NCBI GenBank assembly: GCA_002069885.1
Contig: MWCD01000005.1
Span: 46,581 to 110,580, forward strand
Reading direction: 5' to 3'
From: a bacterium ADurb.Bin236
Lineage (GTDB): Bacteria; UBP15; UBA6099
Length of the DNA: 64,000 nt
Shown here: piece by piece, positions 52,265 through 60,872 of the stretch
Layout of the letters: the number at the start of each line of letters is the position of its first letter
Position numbering within the stretch: the stretch's first letter is position 1
Notes under the pieces: generated by a model
The model's input: the letters and a program-made list of their open reading frames with translations, nothing else
Told to the model about the DNA's origin: nothing
Database searches by the model: none
Translations under genes and position numbers: made by a program

Positions 52265-53824
52265 TCAGCATTCTTCCGAAAGAGTCTCGTTCAACGCCGC
52301 CGGCGCGAAACGGACGATGTCCGAAGCCGTGACGGCCCGCCGGGTGAGTTTCTCCGCCGCAAGGTCTCCGGCCAGCCCGTGTAGATACGCCGCGCATGCC
52401 GCCGCCGCAAAAACATCCACTCCCTCCGCCATCAGCGCCCCCGTCATACCCGTCAGCACATCCCCGCTCCCGGCTGTGGCCATTCCGGGATTGCCCGTCG
52501 GGTTCACCCTGACGCATCCGTCAGGAGACGCCACAATGGCCCCCGCCCCTTTCAGGACGACCGTTACGCCGTATTCCGCAGCGAAAGATCGCGCCGTGTC
52601 CAGCCGCGCAGCCTGAACGTCCGCCGTCTTCGCCTTCGCAAGCCTCGCCATCTCTCCCGGATGCGGAGTGACCACAACCGGACCTGCCGCCGTCTTCAAT
52701 ATTTCCGGATCTACCGCCACACAGTTTAACGCGTCGGCGTCCAACAGCAGAGGAACCGATACGCTCTCTATCATTTTGAAAGTCAATTTTCTCGTGTCCG
52801 GAGACACGCCCAGTCCCGGCCCCAGCGCCACCGCGCCCGCAGCGGCAGACCTTGCGATTATTTCTTCCAACTCGGATGCCGAAATTCTCCCCCGCCCGTC
52901 CTCGCGCAAGCTTATCGTTATTCCCTCGGTTAATTTTCGCTCGACATTCGAGGCGACCGACTTCGGAACGGCAAGATAGACCAGTCCGGCCCCTATTTTC
53001 AGAGCGGCCATGCCGGCAAGCGCAGGCGCGCCCGACATCCCTCTTGATCCGCCCACAATGAGCAGCTTCCCGCAATCCCCCTTGTGCGCCCCCATCGGGC
53101 GCTCTTTGACATGCTCCCTCACATACCCCGGCTGCGTCAGATATACTTTCGAGCGTGTCTCCCGGCTGTGCGACGCGGGTATCCCTATGTCGGCGACATA
53201 CACCTCTCCGGCTTTCTCCGCGCCCGGCCACACGAACAACCCAATCTTAGCTTCGCCGAACGTAACGGTGTGATCCGCGTTCACCGCGCAGTTGAAAACC
53301 CGCCCGTCGTCCACGCTCACCCCGGACGGCGCGTCCACCGCGAACACCGGGCAGCCACTCTTGTTAATAATCTCTATGACCTTCTTATACGGCGCGCTCA
53401 CAGGCCCTTTAACTCCCGTGCCTAACAGCGCGTCCACAACAAAATCGGAAGCGGCGGCCGCTCGCCTCAAATCTGTCAGCCCCTTAGCGTCCGTCGTCAG
53501 CTTCAACTCGCCGCCCATGTTCAGGAACACGCTCATATTCACAGCCGCGTCGCCTTTCACTTCCTTGCGCGCCGCCGCCAACGCGGCTGTCGTGTCGACG
53601 CCGGCGTTCATCAGATATCTCGCCACCGCAAAACCGTCCCCGCCGTTATTCCCTTTTCCGCAAATCACCAACGCCCTTTTCCCTTCAAGCTCTCCGACAA
53701 TCGCCTCAATCGCCTCGAACACCCGCCGCGACGCGTTCTCCATCAGCACGATACCCGGAATCCCCGTCTTCTCGATGGTTCTCCTGTCGAGTTCGCGCAT
53801 GCTCTCCGCGTCCAACAGCTTCAT
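52265..53824 (-). CDS. nnrD: Bifunctional NAD(P)H-hydrate epimerase / ADP-dependent dehydratase
   Basis: Repairs hydrated NAD(P)H. 519 residues: an N-terminal YjeF_N epimerase domain (about 1-210) with LDAESMRELDRRTIE, ALVICGKGNNGGDGFAVAR and VDALLGTGVKGPV, and a C-terminal carbohydrate-kinase-like dehydratase (about 220-515) with HKGDCGKLLIVGGSRGMSGA, LLLDADALN, TPHPGEMARL and NPTGNPGMATAGSGDVLTG. Both activities look intact. ATG 53824 follows a GGAGG. Confidence 0.96.
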   Translation of the reverse strand: MKLLDAESMRELDRRTIEKTGIPGIVLMENASRRVFEAIEAIVGELEGKRALVICGKGNNGGDGFAVARYLMNAGVDTTAALAAARKEVKGDAAVNMSVFLNMGGELKLTTDAKGLTDLRRAAAASDFVVDALLGTGVKGPVSAPYKKVIEIINKSGCPVFAVDAPSGVSVDDGRVFNCAVNADHTVTFGEAKIGLFVWPGAEKAGEVYVADIGIPASHSRETRSKVYLTQPGYVREHVKERPMGAHKGDCGKLLIVGGSRGMSGAPALAGMAALKIGAGLVYLAVPKSVASNVERKLTEGITISLREDGRGRISASELEEIIARSAAAGAVALGPGLGVSPDTRKLTFKMIESVSVPLLLDADALNCVAVDPEILKTAAGPVVVTPHPGEMARLAKAKTADVQAARLDTARSFAAEYGVTVVLKGAGAIVASPDGCVRVNPTGNPGMATAGSGDVLTGMTGALMAEGVDVFAAAACAAYLHGLAGDLAAEKLTRRAVTASDIVRFAPAALNETLSEEC

Positions 53825-53888
53825 TCTTCGGCCTCCTTAAAAACGCTGACAATTAAGCAATTACATATGTTCAATATTCGAATCCGGT

Positions 53889-54335
53889 TCAGTCGTTCTC
53901 CAGCATAGCCACTCTTTTAGCATGTCTTCCGCCCTCATACGCCGTCGCCAGCCACACGCTGACGATCTCCCATGCCATGCCCGCGCCTACAAGCCGCTCT
54001 CCTACGCACAGCACATTCGTGTCGTTGTGCAAACGCGACATCCGCGCGCTAACAGGCTCCGTGCACACCACCGCCCTCACTCCCGGCGTCTTGTTCGCGG
54101 CTATGCTCATGCCGATTCCCGACCCGCATACAAGTATCCCGCGCCCGCAGTCGCCCGACGCCACCAGCTTGGCCGCTTCCTTTCCGTACACCGGATAGTC
54201 CACCGACTCTGCAGTGTGCGTCCCGACATCCACGACCTCATAGCCTTCCGCAGAGAGCTTTTCGGCAAGTATCTTCTTCAGAGCCAATCCTGCGTGGTCG
54301 CACGCCATCGCTATTCTTTTTCCGCTATCGGACAT
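53889..54335 (-). CDS. rpiB: Ribose 5-phosphate isomerase B
   Basis: Interconverts ribose- and ribulose-5-phosphate (some members act on allose or galactose phosphates). About 148 residues: IAMACDHAGLALKKIL, VDVGTHTAESVDYPVYG, GILVCGSGIGMSIAANK with the catalytic Cys, and SARMSRLHNDTNVLCVGERLVG. ATG 54335 is preceded by GGGGGAGGAATCGGG; the longer frame to 54458 has no support. First gene of a minus-strand run that continues into nnrD and alr. Confidence 0.94.
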   Translation of the reverse strand: MSDSGKRIAMACDHAGLALKKILAEKLSAEGYEVVDVGTHTAESVDYPVYGKEAAKLVASGDCGRGILVCGSGIGMSIAANKTPGVRAVVCTEPVSARMSRLHNDTNVLCVGERLVGAGMAWEIVSVWLATAYEGGRHAKRVAMLEND

Positions 54336-54393
54336 CCCGATTCCTCCCCCGCGCCGGGCGCGCTCAACCGCGCCGCCTCTTCGACAACTTTTA

Positions 54394-54399
54394 ATTATA
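54394..54399 (-). promoter_or_regulatory. Predicted -10 element upstream of rpiB
   Basis: Minus-strand TATAAT in TATAATTAAAAG. Transcription would start near 54387, about 50 bases before the rpiB ATG. No convincing -35 lies 16-18 bases upstream. Confidence 0.35.
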
Positions 54400-54560
54400 G
54401 TCTCATATCCCTCTCGCCGAGAGCGGAAAACAAAAAAATGAGCCGGGGATTCCGGCATGACAACGACTATTTACGCGAACGCGGATTCCCGGCGGCGCGC
54501 CGCCCCGCGCGACGCCAAATGCTTCGCGTCTCTTTTCTGTTCACCGCTCCGTCGTTGCGT

Positions 54561-54566
54561 TATAAT
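54561..54566 (+). promoter_or_regulatory. Predicted -10 element of the sigma factor gene
   Basis: TATAAT directly before the sigma factor gene. A start 6-8 bases downstream would fall near 54573, only about four bases before ATG 54577, so the message would be nearly leaderless. No Shine-Dalgarno is present. The -35 position reads TGTTCA, a poor match, as might be expected of a promoter read by an alternative sigma factor. Confidence 0.4.
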
Positions 54567-54576
54567 GTTTAGCGTT

Positions 54577-55164
54577 ATGCCGTATGAGCTTGACCTGAAA
54601 GAAGAAGAACAACTCGTCGCAAGAGCGAAACGAGGCGACTCGGAAGCGTTCGCCGCGATTTACGACGCGTTCAAGACACCCCTCTACCGCACTGTCATCT
54701 ATCCGCGCGTCAGAGACGAAGCGCTCGCTCAGGACGTCCTTCAGGACACCTTCATGCTTGCCCTCGAAAAAATTTCGGACTTCGAGTGGACGGACAGAAG
54801 CGTCTTTTTCTGGCTCCGCATGATAGCCATCAACAAATCCCGCGAGCTTATGTCCGCCGCCGCCCGCCACCGCCCTGTGGACAACGTCACCCTCGATTTC
54901 TTTCCGGACAATTCATATCAGCCGGAAAAAGCCGCCCTTGCGTCCGACTACGCGAAAGAGCTTGCCGGCCGCATCAAGGATGTTCTGAACGACATTAACG
55001 AGCGTTACCGTGAAGCTATAAAACTCAGGCTGGTGGAAAAGAAATCCCGTGAGGAAAGCGCAAAATCGATAGGCGTGACCGTCGAAACATTCGACGTCGT
55101 TTTTTTCAGAGCGTGTAAGTCTTTCAGAAAAGCATACATAGAGAAATATGGAGAAGAGGCATAA
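54577..55164 (+). CDS. RNA polymerase sigma factor, ECF/sigma-70 family
   Basis: 195 residues. Region 2 is at about 10-85 (LVARAKRGDSEAFAAIYDAF, DEALAQDVLQDTFMLALEKI, VFFWLRMIAINKSRELMSAA) and region 4 at about 130-185, helix-turn-helix included (NDINERYREAIKLRLVEKKSREESAKSIGVTVETFDVVFFRACKSF). No region 3 or 1.1 is present, so it is an ECF-type sigma factor. ATG 54577 is favoured; ATG 54565 in frame is possible, and an open frame to 54457 lacks support. The next gene is a putative anti-sigma factor. Confidence 0.9.
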   Translation: MPYELDLKEEEQLVARAKRGDSEAFAAIYDAFKTPLYRTVIYPRVRDEALAQDVLQDTFMLALEKISDFEWTDRSVFFWLRMIAINKSRELMSAAARHRPVDNVTLDFFPDNSYQPEKAALASDYAKELAGRIKDVLNDINERYREAIKLRLVEKKSREESAKSIGVTVETFDVVFFRACKSFRKAYIEKYGEEA

Positions 55165-55181
55165 CGCGCGTGGAGTCAGGC

Positions 55182-55715
55182 ATGGATGAACAAGAAAAAC
55201 AGATGGCCGTTATGCTGGGCGATTGGATGGACGGCGCTGGCACAGTCGGGCCGGGAGCCGCCTCCGAGTTGGCGGAAGCCGCTGAGACAGCCCTGCTCAT
55301 TGACGCCGCCCTCGGCGGAGGCCCCGAACTCAACCCTGCGTTCTCGGACACCCTGCGCGCCCGCATCATCAGAGGCTCCTCGCGCCCCCGCTCCCTCCCC
55401 TCCCGCCGCGCTTCCCGCTCGATATGGGTCAGATACGCAGTTGCCGCGGTTCTATTCTTCTCAATTGCGCCGACCGGAATCTGGACATTCATGGACAGAC
55501 AGGAAAAACTCAAGATGGAACTTGTTGAAAAATATGATAGTATGTATATGCCTTACAAGAATCGGGTGGCGGAAGGCTCTGGAGAGACAGACACTCTGCA
55601 AGCGCTTTCCAGACGCCGCGTTGAGGCCACCGAAGACATCGCCCGGCAGTGGAACTCCCGCCGGGCCGAACGGTTCTTCATCAACAATAGTTGGGAAAGG
55701 AGTTCCGGCAAATGA
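55182..55715 (+). CDS. Putative anti-sigma factor, single-pass membrane protein
   Basis: About 177 residues. N-terminal acidic, helical cytoplasmic part (MDEQEKQMAVMLGDWMDGAG, EAAETALLIDAAL), a basic Arg/Ser stretch (SSRPRSLPSRRASRSI), one membrane helix (VRYAVAAVLFFSIAPTGIW, about 84-105) and a charged extracytoplasmic tail. No zinc-binding HxxxCxxC is visible, so it is not a classic zinc anti-sigma factor. The call rests on topology and on its place 17 bases after the sigma gene. ATG 55182 has GGAG 6 bases upstream. Confidence 0.6.
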   Translation: MDEQEKQMAVMLGDWMDGAGTVGPGAASELAEAAETALLIDAALGGGPELNPAFSDTLRARIIRGSSRPRSLPSRRASRSIWVRYAVAAVLFFSIAPTGIWTFMDRQEKLKMELVEKYDSMYMPYKNRVAEGSGETDTLQALSRRRVEATEDIARQWNSRRAERFFINNSWERSSGK

Positions 55716-56254
55716 GGTCCATTCTACTAAAAACGCTGCCGGTGTTCGCCGCCATCATCTTCATTCTTGCCCCATCGCTTTCGGCTCAGGAGCAGAAATC
55801 GGCGAAACTATCAAAAGAAGACGAAAAAAAATACGAACTGGCATTCGAGGCGGCTCTTATCCACCACGAAAAAGCCGCTCTTCTTTACAACGATAAAAAA
55901 GTCGACGAGGCGATGAAGCAACTCGAATCGCTCGTATCTATTTCGTTCCCTAAAGGAACCGAAAACAGAGACGGGCGACGGCTCCAGTTATACTCTTACG
56001 GATTCCTCGCCGAACTGCAGATAGAGAAAAAACAGTTTGAAAAAGCTGTCGAAACTCTTAACGCCGGAATCAAGCTGGCCCCCGATGTCGCCACGGAAAC
56101 ATATCAGCTTTACATGACTCTCGGCCATGCTTATAAAAACCTGAAAAAGACCAACGACGCGCTTAAAGCCTTCGAGAAAGCCCAGAAGATAAACGAAGCG
56201 CTTCAAAAACTTGAGGAAGCCGAAAAGAAGAATAAGCCTCAGGAAACCAAATAG
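55712..56254 (+). CDS. Exported TPR-repeat protein
   Basis: About 180 residues: signal peptide (LPVFAAIIFILAPSLSAQ) then helical repeats, with at least two TPR-like units (YSYGFLAELQIEKKQFEKAVETLNAGIKLAP, YMTLGHAYKNLKKTNDALKAFEKAQKI). It ends in a Lys/Glu-rich tail. It overlaps the putative anti-sigma gene (ATGA) and has AAAGGAG 9 bases upstream, so the three genes form one operon. It may relay a periplasmic signal to the anti-sigma factor; that is inference. Confidence 0.82.
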   Translation: MRSILLKTLPVFAAIIFILAPSLSAQEQKSAKLSKEDEKKYELAFEAALIHHEKAALLYNDKKVDEAMKQLESLVSISFPKGTENRDGRRLQLYSYGFLAELQIEKKQFEKAVETLNAGIKLAPDVATETYQLYMTLGHAYKNLKKTNDALKAFEKAQKINEALQKLEEAEKKNKPQETK

Positions 56255-56262
56255 CGCGCCTG

Positions 56263-57234
56263 TTATTCGATAGCGAACAACTCGTCTAGTTTTGTCGCCT
56301 TGAACATCTGTTTAAGATTCGGGTTCATGCCGGATATTTTCATCTTGCGGTTTTTCGATTTCAGTTTTTTGCGAATCGCGTTGAAATGGCCCAGAGCCAG
56401 CGAATCCACGAAATCGCAGTCCGACAAATCAATCTCCACCGGGCCTGATGAAACGGAAACGACGCCGTCCATGTATGACCTGAACGAAGCGGAGTTGGTG
56501 GAAATCATCTCCCCTTCCACCTTCACGACCGTCCATCCGTTTTTCTGAGAAGCCGAAACGGCTAAGTCGCGAGCCGGTTTTTTTCTTTCAACAGGCAGAG
56601 ATGCCGGCGGCAGAGTGTCCGCCGCCCTTGGCTGTGAATCAGGCTCCGCGTCGCGCTTCAACGCCCGGTTCTTTATGTTTTCGACAGCAATCGCCGCCGC
56701 CCATCTGATATCCGGGTCCTCGTCCTCCATCACTGCCAGCAAAGGCTCCAGCGCGCGCGGGTCTCCGATGTGTCCGAGAGTGTTGATCGCCCGCCAACGC
56801 ATCTCCCAGTCGCTCATTTTCAAAACAGTTATAAGCGGCTCGACCGCTCTTTCCGGGCGGAGCTTGTGCATCGCTCGTATAATCTCTATCATCACGTCGT
56901 GATCCGACTCGTCGAACATCAGCATCCTGATGAGCCTGTCCACGACATCCTCGCCGCCAACCTCGCCCAGAACCTGCACCACGTTGCGCCGGGCAAACCT
57001 GTCGCCGCTCTCGATAGTCCTGAAAAGAAGCGCCACCGAGTCCGCTCCGAACCCCGCCACCGCCCTTATCGCGTTCCATCTCACAAGCGCGTCGCCGTCG
57101 TTGAGCGATTCCACAAGCGGCTTTAGCGCGCGGTGATCCCCTGTGTTGCCAAGCTCCTCTATTATGCTAGCTTTGACTACATCCCTGTCGCTCGATTTTA
57201 GTTTTTCAATAAGTTTTTGAACCTGATCCGGCAT
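56263..57234 (-). CDS. HEAT-repeat and STAS-domain fusion protein
   Basis: About 323 residues. Six HEAT/PBS-type repeats fill about 1-190 (VVKASIIEELGNTGDHRALKPLVESL, RWRAINTLGHIGDPRALEPLLAVMEDEDPDIRWAAAIAVENI). A Pro/Ala-rich linker leads to a STAS domain at about 225-320 (GWTVVKVEGEMISTNSASF, VEIDLSDCDFVDSLALGHF, KMKISGMNPNLKQMFKATKL). The Ser in DFVDSLALG is where anti-sigma-factor antagonists are phosphorylated. ATG 57234 or TTG 57240. It converges on the sigma/anti-sigma/TPR operon, 8 bases from its end. Confidence 0.87.
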   Translation of the reverse strand: MPDQVQKLIEKLKSSDRDVVKASIIEELGNTGDHRALKPLVESLNDGDALVRWNAIRAVAGFGADSVALLFRTIESGDRFARRNVVQVLGEVGGEDVVDRLIRMLMFDESDHDVMIEIIRAMHKLRPERAVEPLITVLKMSDWEMRWRAINTLGHIGDPRALEPLLAVMEDEDPDIRWAAAIAVENIKNRALKRDAEPDSQPRAADTLPPASLPVERKKPARDLAVSASQKNGWTVVKVEGEMISTNSASFRSYMDGVVSVSSGPVEIDLSDCDFVDSLALGHFNAIRKKLKSKNRKMKISGMNPNLKQMFKATKLDELFAIE

Positions 57235-57292
57235 ATTCAATCGCGGGGCCGCTCGCCTCGCCCTCTCTTGTCAATCTCATCTAATAGATAAC

Positions 57293-57298
57293 ATTATA
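57293..57298 (-). promoter_or_regulatory. Predicted -10 element of the HEAT-STAS gene
   Basis: Minus-strand TATAAT (57298-57293), about 59 bases before ATG 57234. The -35 position reads TCTATT at 17 bases, a weak match. The element lies in the gap after the TrkH stop. Confidence 0.35.
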
Positions 57299-57345
57299 AT
57301 CGGTTTGTCTTCGTTAATAGAGCGAGAGTAAAATTTGACCGCCGA

Positions 57346-58806
57346 CTATTTCTTCCAGAAAGCCCTGCTGAACAACACAAGCACAGTGAAAAACTCCAGT
57401 CTTCCCGCCACCATCAGGAATGACAGGAAAAGCTTGAGAAACGGGCAGAAAAAAGCATAGTTCTGCGTAGGTCCGACAAAACCAAGTCCCGGCCCTATGT
57501 TCATTAAAGTAGCCGCCGCCGCTGAAACGGAACTTTCTATATCGTGCCCGAACGCCAGTATGACTAGCGATCCTCCAAGAAAAATCCCCGCCGTTATAGC
57601 GAAAAAACCCAAAATCTGGCTCACCACCTGCGGCTTCATCAGCCTGCTGCCCACCCGCATCGACACAACCGCCTCCGGATGCACTGTCTTAAATATAGAT
57701 TGGGAGGCGTGCTTCGCTATTACCATCACCCTTATAACCTTCAGGCCTCCACCCGTGCTTCCTGAACACCCGCCGATAAACATAAGTAGCAGCAGAAGCT
57801 TTCGTGAAAAAGACGGCCACGCGTCAAAATCGGTCGTCGCAAACCCCGTCGTCGTCATAATTGAAACAACTTGGAACAAAGAATGAACTGCGAGGTCTTT
57901 GATATTTCCGAAAAAACCGGTTCCATGAAGGCTCGCCACAATCAAGGCCATCGAACCCGCAATAAAAAGAAGATATCCCCTCAACTCCGGGTCTCTCAGC
58001 ATTGTCCGCCAACGCCCGGTTATCGCCATGTAATACAACGAGAAATTCACTCCCGCCAGAATCATAAACAACGTTATTACAAGAGCTATCGGCGCGCTGT
58101 TATAATGGCCGACCGACGCGTTTTTCGGCGAGAACCCCCCCGTGGACATCGTGGAAAACATGTGGCACACCGAATCAAACAAACCCATACCGCAAAGCAT
58201 CAGAGCGATTACTTCAACCGCCGAGATTGCCGCATAAACAAGCCAGAGCGTTCTTGCAGTCTGTATTACCCTCGGCCTCAGACCGTCCTTTTCAGGGCCG
58301 GGCACTTCCGACTTCAACATCTGTTTTCCTGAAATGCCCAGATAAGGCAGCGCCGCCACGAACAACACGATTATTCCCATCCCGCCTATCCACTGCGTGA
58401 ACGAGCGCCAGAACAGCAGGCATTTTGCCACCGCTTCAACGTCTCTGAGCACGGAAGCTCCTGTTGTGGTCAGTCCGCTCATTGCCTCGAAATACGCGTC
58501 CGCGAACCCGTTGAAACCCGGAGACGCGGTTGCGAACATGTACGGTAACGCGCAAAACACCGCTCCGACTATCCATCCGAGAGAGACGAAAAGGATGCTT
58601 TCGCGCCGAGTCAGCGAACTCACAGATTCCTTCCGGCAGGCGAGCGTCATTATGCCGCCCGCCCCCCCGCACACCGCCATCGACTTCAGGAAAGCATACG
58701 CGTCCTCTTCTCCGAAACAGAAACCGAGAACGGCGGGCAACGCCATCATCGCGCCTAGCGCCAGCGCGAAGTATCCCATAAGTTTTACTACAGGCTTCCA
58801 GCTCAT
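57346..58806 (-). CDS. trkH: Potassium uptake protein TrkH
   Basis: Membrane pore subunit, 486 residues. The four P-loops carry the filter glycines: LTTTGASVL, MSTGGFSP, MTTTGFATTDF and MNIGPGLGFVG. The GCSGSTGGGLKVIR block before P-loop 4 is also typical. It is 35 bases after trkA and belongs to the TrkH rather than the KtrB branch by its TTTGAS loop and length. ATG 58806. Confidence 0.94.
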   Translation of the reverse strand: MSWKPVVKLMGYFALALGAMMALPAVLGFCFGEEDAYAFLKSMAVCGGAGGIMTLACRKESVSSLTRRESILFVSLGWIVGAVFCALPYMFATASPGFNGFADAYFEAMSGLTTTGASVLRDVEAVAKCLLFWRSFTQWIGGMGIIVLFVAALPYLGISGKQMLKSEVPGPEKDGLRPRVIQTARTLWLVYAAISAVEVIALMLCGMGLFDSVCHMFSTMSTGGFSPKNASVGHYNSAPIALVITLFMILAGVNFSLYYMAITGRWRTMLRDPELRGYLLFIAGSMALIVASLHGTGFFGNIKDLAVHSLFQVVSIMTTTGFATTDFDAWPSFSRKLLLLLMFIGGCSGSTGGGLKVIRVMVIAKHASQSIFKTVHPEAVVSMRVGSRLMKPQVVSQILGFFAITAGIFLGGSLVILAFGHDIESSVSAAAATLMNIGPGLGFVGPTQNYAFFCPFLKLFLSFLMVAGRLEFFTVLVLFSRAFWKK

Positions 58807-58841
58807 TTATTCGCGACGCGGAACCGCTACGTCTCCGCCTT

Positions 58842-60179
58842 TCATCCCATCAGATTTTCCAGCTTCGGAATGTTCTCCTGCGCGGTAAACACAATAAGCG
58901 TGTCTCCCGACATGACCGAATCGGCCCCCGTCGGCACGATTACGCTCTCTCCCCTTACTATGGCTCCGATGATGGTCCCGCTAGGGATCCCCGCTTCGCT
59001 CAATCTTTTCCCGGCTATCTTTGATCCCGAATGTATTCTCGCCTCGACAAGCTCGGCGCCCTCGTTTTCGAGCATCGCGACAGACGCAAACCTGCCTTTT
59101 TTCAGGAACCTCAAAATCTCCGTCACTGTCAGAAGGCGCGGGCTTACCGCATGGTCGATGCCTAACCTCTCGACAATCGCCACATATTCCGGCCTTTCCA
59201 CCATCACTATGCTCGACTTGGCTCCGAGATCTTTGGCGAGCAGACCCGATACTATGTTGTCTTCATCGTCGCCGCTCAGCGCCACGAAGTAATCCGTGTT
59301 TTCAATGTCCTTTTCCTTTAGCAAGTCGATGTCGGTTCCGTCGCCGACAAGGACGAGAGCCTTTTTCAGGTTTTCGCTGACAGTTAGCGCCCGCTCCCTG
59401 TCCTTTTCAATGACGATGAGATTAAGGTTCTCTTTCTCGACTAGTTGAGAAGCGGCAAGTCCGACTTTTCCGCCGCCGAGGATTATAATTTTTCTTCCCT
59501 TTGGGCGCGCGCCGCCAAAGGCGCTCATAAGCTTGGTAAGATTCTCCTGTTTTCCGATGATGAATACTTTATCTTCCGGAAGAATCCGGGTGTCGCCTTT
59601 AGGAATTATGATGCCCCCGGCGCGCGATATTGCGGCCACCAGCCCCAGTTTGCTGAGTGAGAGTTGAGCCAGCGTTTTTTCCGCCGCATCGCTCCCCGCT
59701 CCAACCACTATTTCCCGAACCTGCGCTTTTCCCATCGCGAAGTTCTCTATCACTAGCGCGCCCGGGGCTTTCAACAGTTTGACAATTTCTAGAGCGGTCA
59801 GATCCTCGGGGTTCACCACCAGATCGATATCCATTAACTCGGCATATGCCTTGTTGCGCCCGCCTGAGGTGTAGATCGGGTTTCTGCATCTGGCAATCGT
59901 CCTGCCCGCGCCAAGTTTTTTTGCCGCCGCAGCGGACAGCACATTCTTTTCATCATCGTCGGTCGCCGCCACAAAAACATCGCAGTTGACGACCCCGGCC
60001 AGTTTCAGCGTTTTAATGTCCGTGCAAGGGCCTTCCACAGCCGCAACATCCAACCTTTCCTCGACCGCGTCCAGATTCGCCCTGTTCCGGTCGATAACGG
60101 TGACGTTGTTGCCCTCCCGAACAAGAATTCCCGCCAAATTGCGTCCTACCGCTCCGCAACCCGCTATTGTTACCTTCAT
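58842..60179 (-). CDS. trkA: Trk system potassium uptake regulator TrkA
   Basis: Cytoplasmic NAD/ATP-binding gate of the Trk transporter. 445 residues in a duplicated RCK layout: Rossmann loops TIAGCGAVGRNLAGILVREG and IILGGGKVGLAASQLVEKEN, each followed by a TrkA-C domain (VREIVVGAGSDAAEKTL, AELVEARIHSGSKIAGKRL). It lies 33 bases after the KtrA-like gene and 35 before trkH. The duplicated form is the TrkA type, in contrast to the single-copy KtrA next to it. Confidence 0.94.
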   Translation of the reverse strand: MKVTIAGCGAVGRNLAGILVREGNNVTVIDRNRANLDAVEERLDVAAVEGPCTDIKTLKLAGVVNCDVFVAATDDDEKNVLSAAAAKKLGAGRTIARCRNPIYTSGGRNKAYAELMDIDLVVNPEDLTALEIVKLLKAPGALVIENFAMGKAQVREIVVGAGSDAAEKTLAQLSLSKLGLVAAISRAGGIIIPKGDTRILPEDKVFIIGKQENLTKLMSAFGGARPKGRKIIILGGGKVGLAASQLVEKENLNLIVIEKDRERALTVSENLKKALVLVGDGTDIDLLKEKDIENTDYFVALSGDDEDNIVSGLLAKDLGAKSSIVMVERPEYVAIVERLGIDHAVSPRLLTVTEILRFLKKGRFASVAMLENEGAELVEARIHSGSKIAGKRLSEAGIPSGTIIGAIVRGESVIVPTGADSVMSGDTLIVFTAQENIPKLENLMG

Positions 60180-60212
60180 CCATCATCTCCAATCAAAAAC
60201 GTTCTTTCGTCG

Positions 60213-60872
60213 TCAATTGCCCACATTCAGCAAATCCTTCTCTTTTCCTATCATCACCAGACTATCGCCTCCGCTCACCCTGTAATCCGGCCCCGGCAAA
60301 AAAACGAAGCCTCCCCCGTTTTCTCTTTTGACAGCCATCACAAATATTCCGAAACGCCCTCTGACATTCAGTTCCATCAACGTGCGGCCGATGAAACTTT
60401 CCGGCGGCGACACTTCCATCACCCGGTAATCCTCCTCTATCGGCACGAAATCGAGAAGGTTTGGATTTATTATATGCGCGGCGACCCGGCGCGCTGTTTC
60501 CCTCTCTGGAAAAATTATTTCGTTCGCCCCTATCGCCTCAAGTATCTCCGCATGGTCCTCATTCAGCGCTTTGCAGCGGATATTGCCGACTCCTATCTTC
60601 TTCAGATGCAGAGTGCAGAGGACGCTTGCCTCCAGAGTCTCTCCGAGGCTCACTATCGCTTCGTCGAAGTCCGCCGTGACTACCGAGCGCAACGCGCTGA
60701 AATCCCTCGCGTCCAGCATCATGGCGCGCTGCACCGTATCGCTCATCGCGTTCACCCTCTCCTCGCTGCTGTCAATCGCCAGAACGTCGCTGTGCTTAGC
60801 CAGATCGCTCGCCAGTTCCGCCCCGAACTGCCCGAGGCCTATCACGCATATCTGCTTCCTGTTTTTCTTCAT
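60213..60872 (-). CDS. ktrA: KtrA-type RCK potassium channel regulator
   Basis: 219 residues with one TrkA-N domain (ICVIGLGQFGAELASDLAKH, DVLAIDSSEERVNAM, EAIVSLGETLEASVLCTLHLK) and one TrkA-C domain (LDFVPIEEDYRVMEVSP). Single-domain architecture and length match KtrA/TrkA of the Ktr systems. It overlaps the upstream ktrB-like stop (ATGA) and so is its partner. Confidence 0.9.
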   Translation of the reverse strand: MKKNRKQICVIGLGQFGAELASDLAKHSDVLAIDSSEERVNAMSDTVQRAMMLDARDFSALRSVVTADFDEAIVSLGETLEASVLCTLHLKKIGVGNIRCKALNEDHAEILEAIGANEIIFPERETARRVAAHIINPNLLDFVPIEEDYRVMEVSPPESFIGRTLMELNVRGRFGIFVMAVKRENGGGFVFLPGPDYRVSGGDSLVMIGKEKDLLNVGN

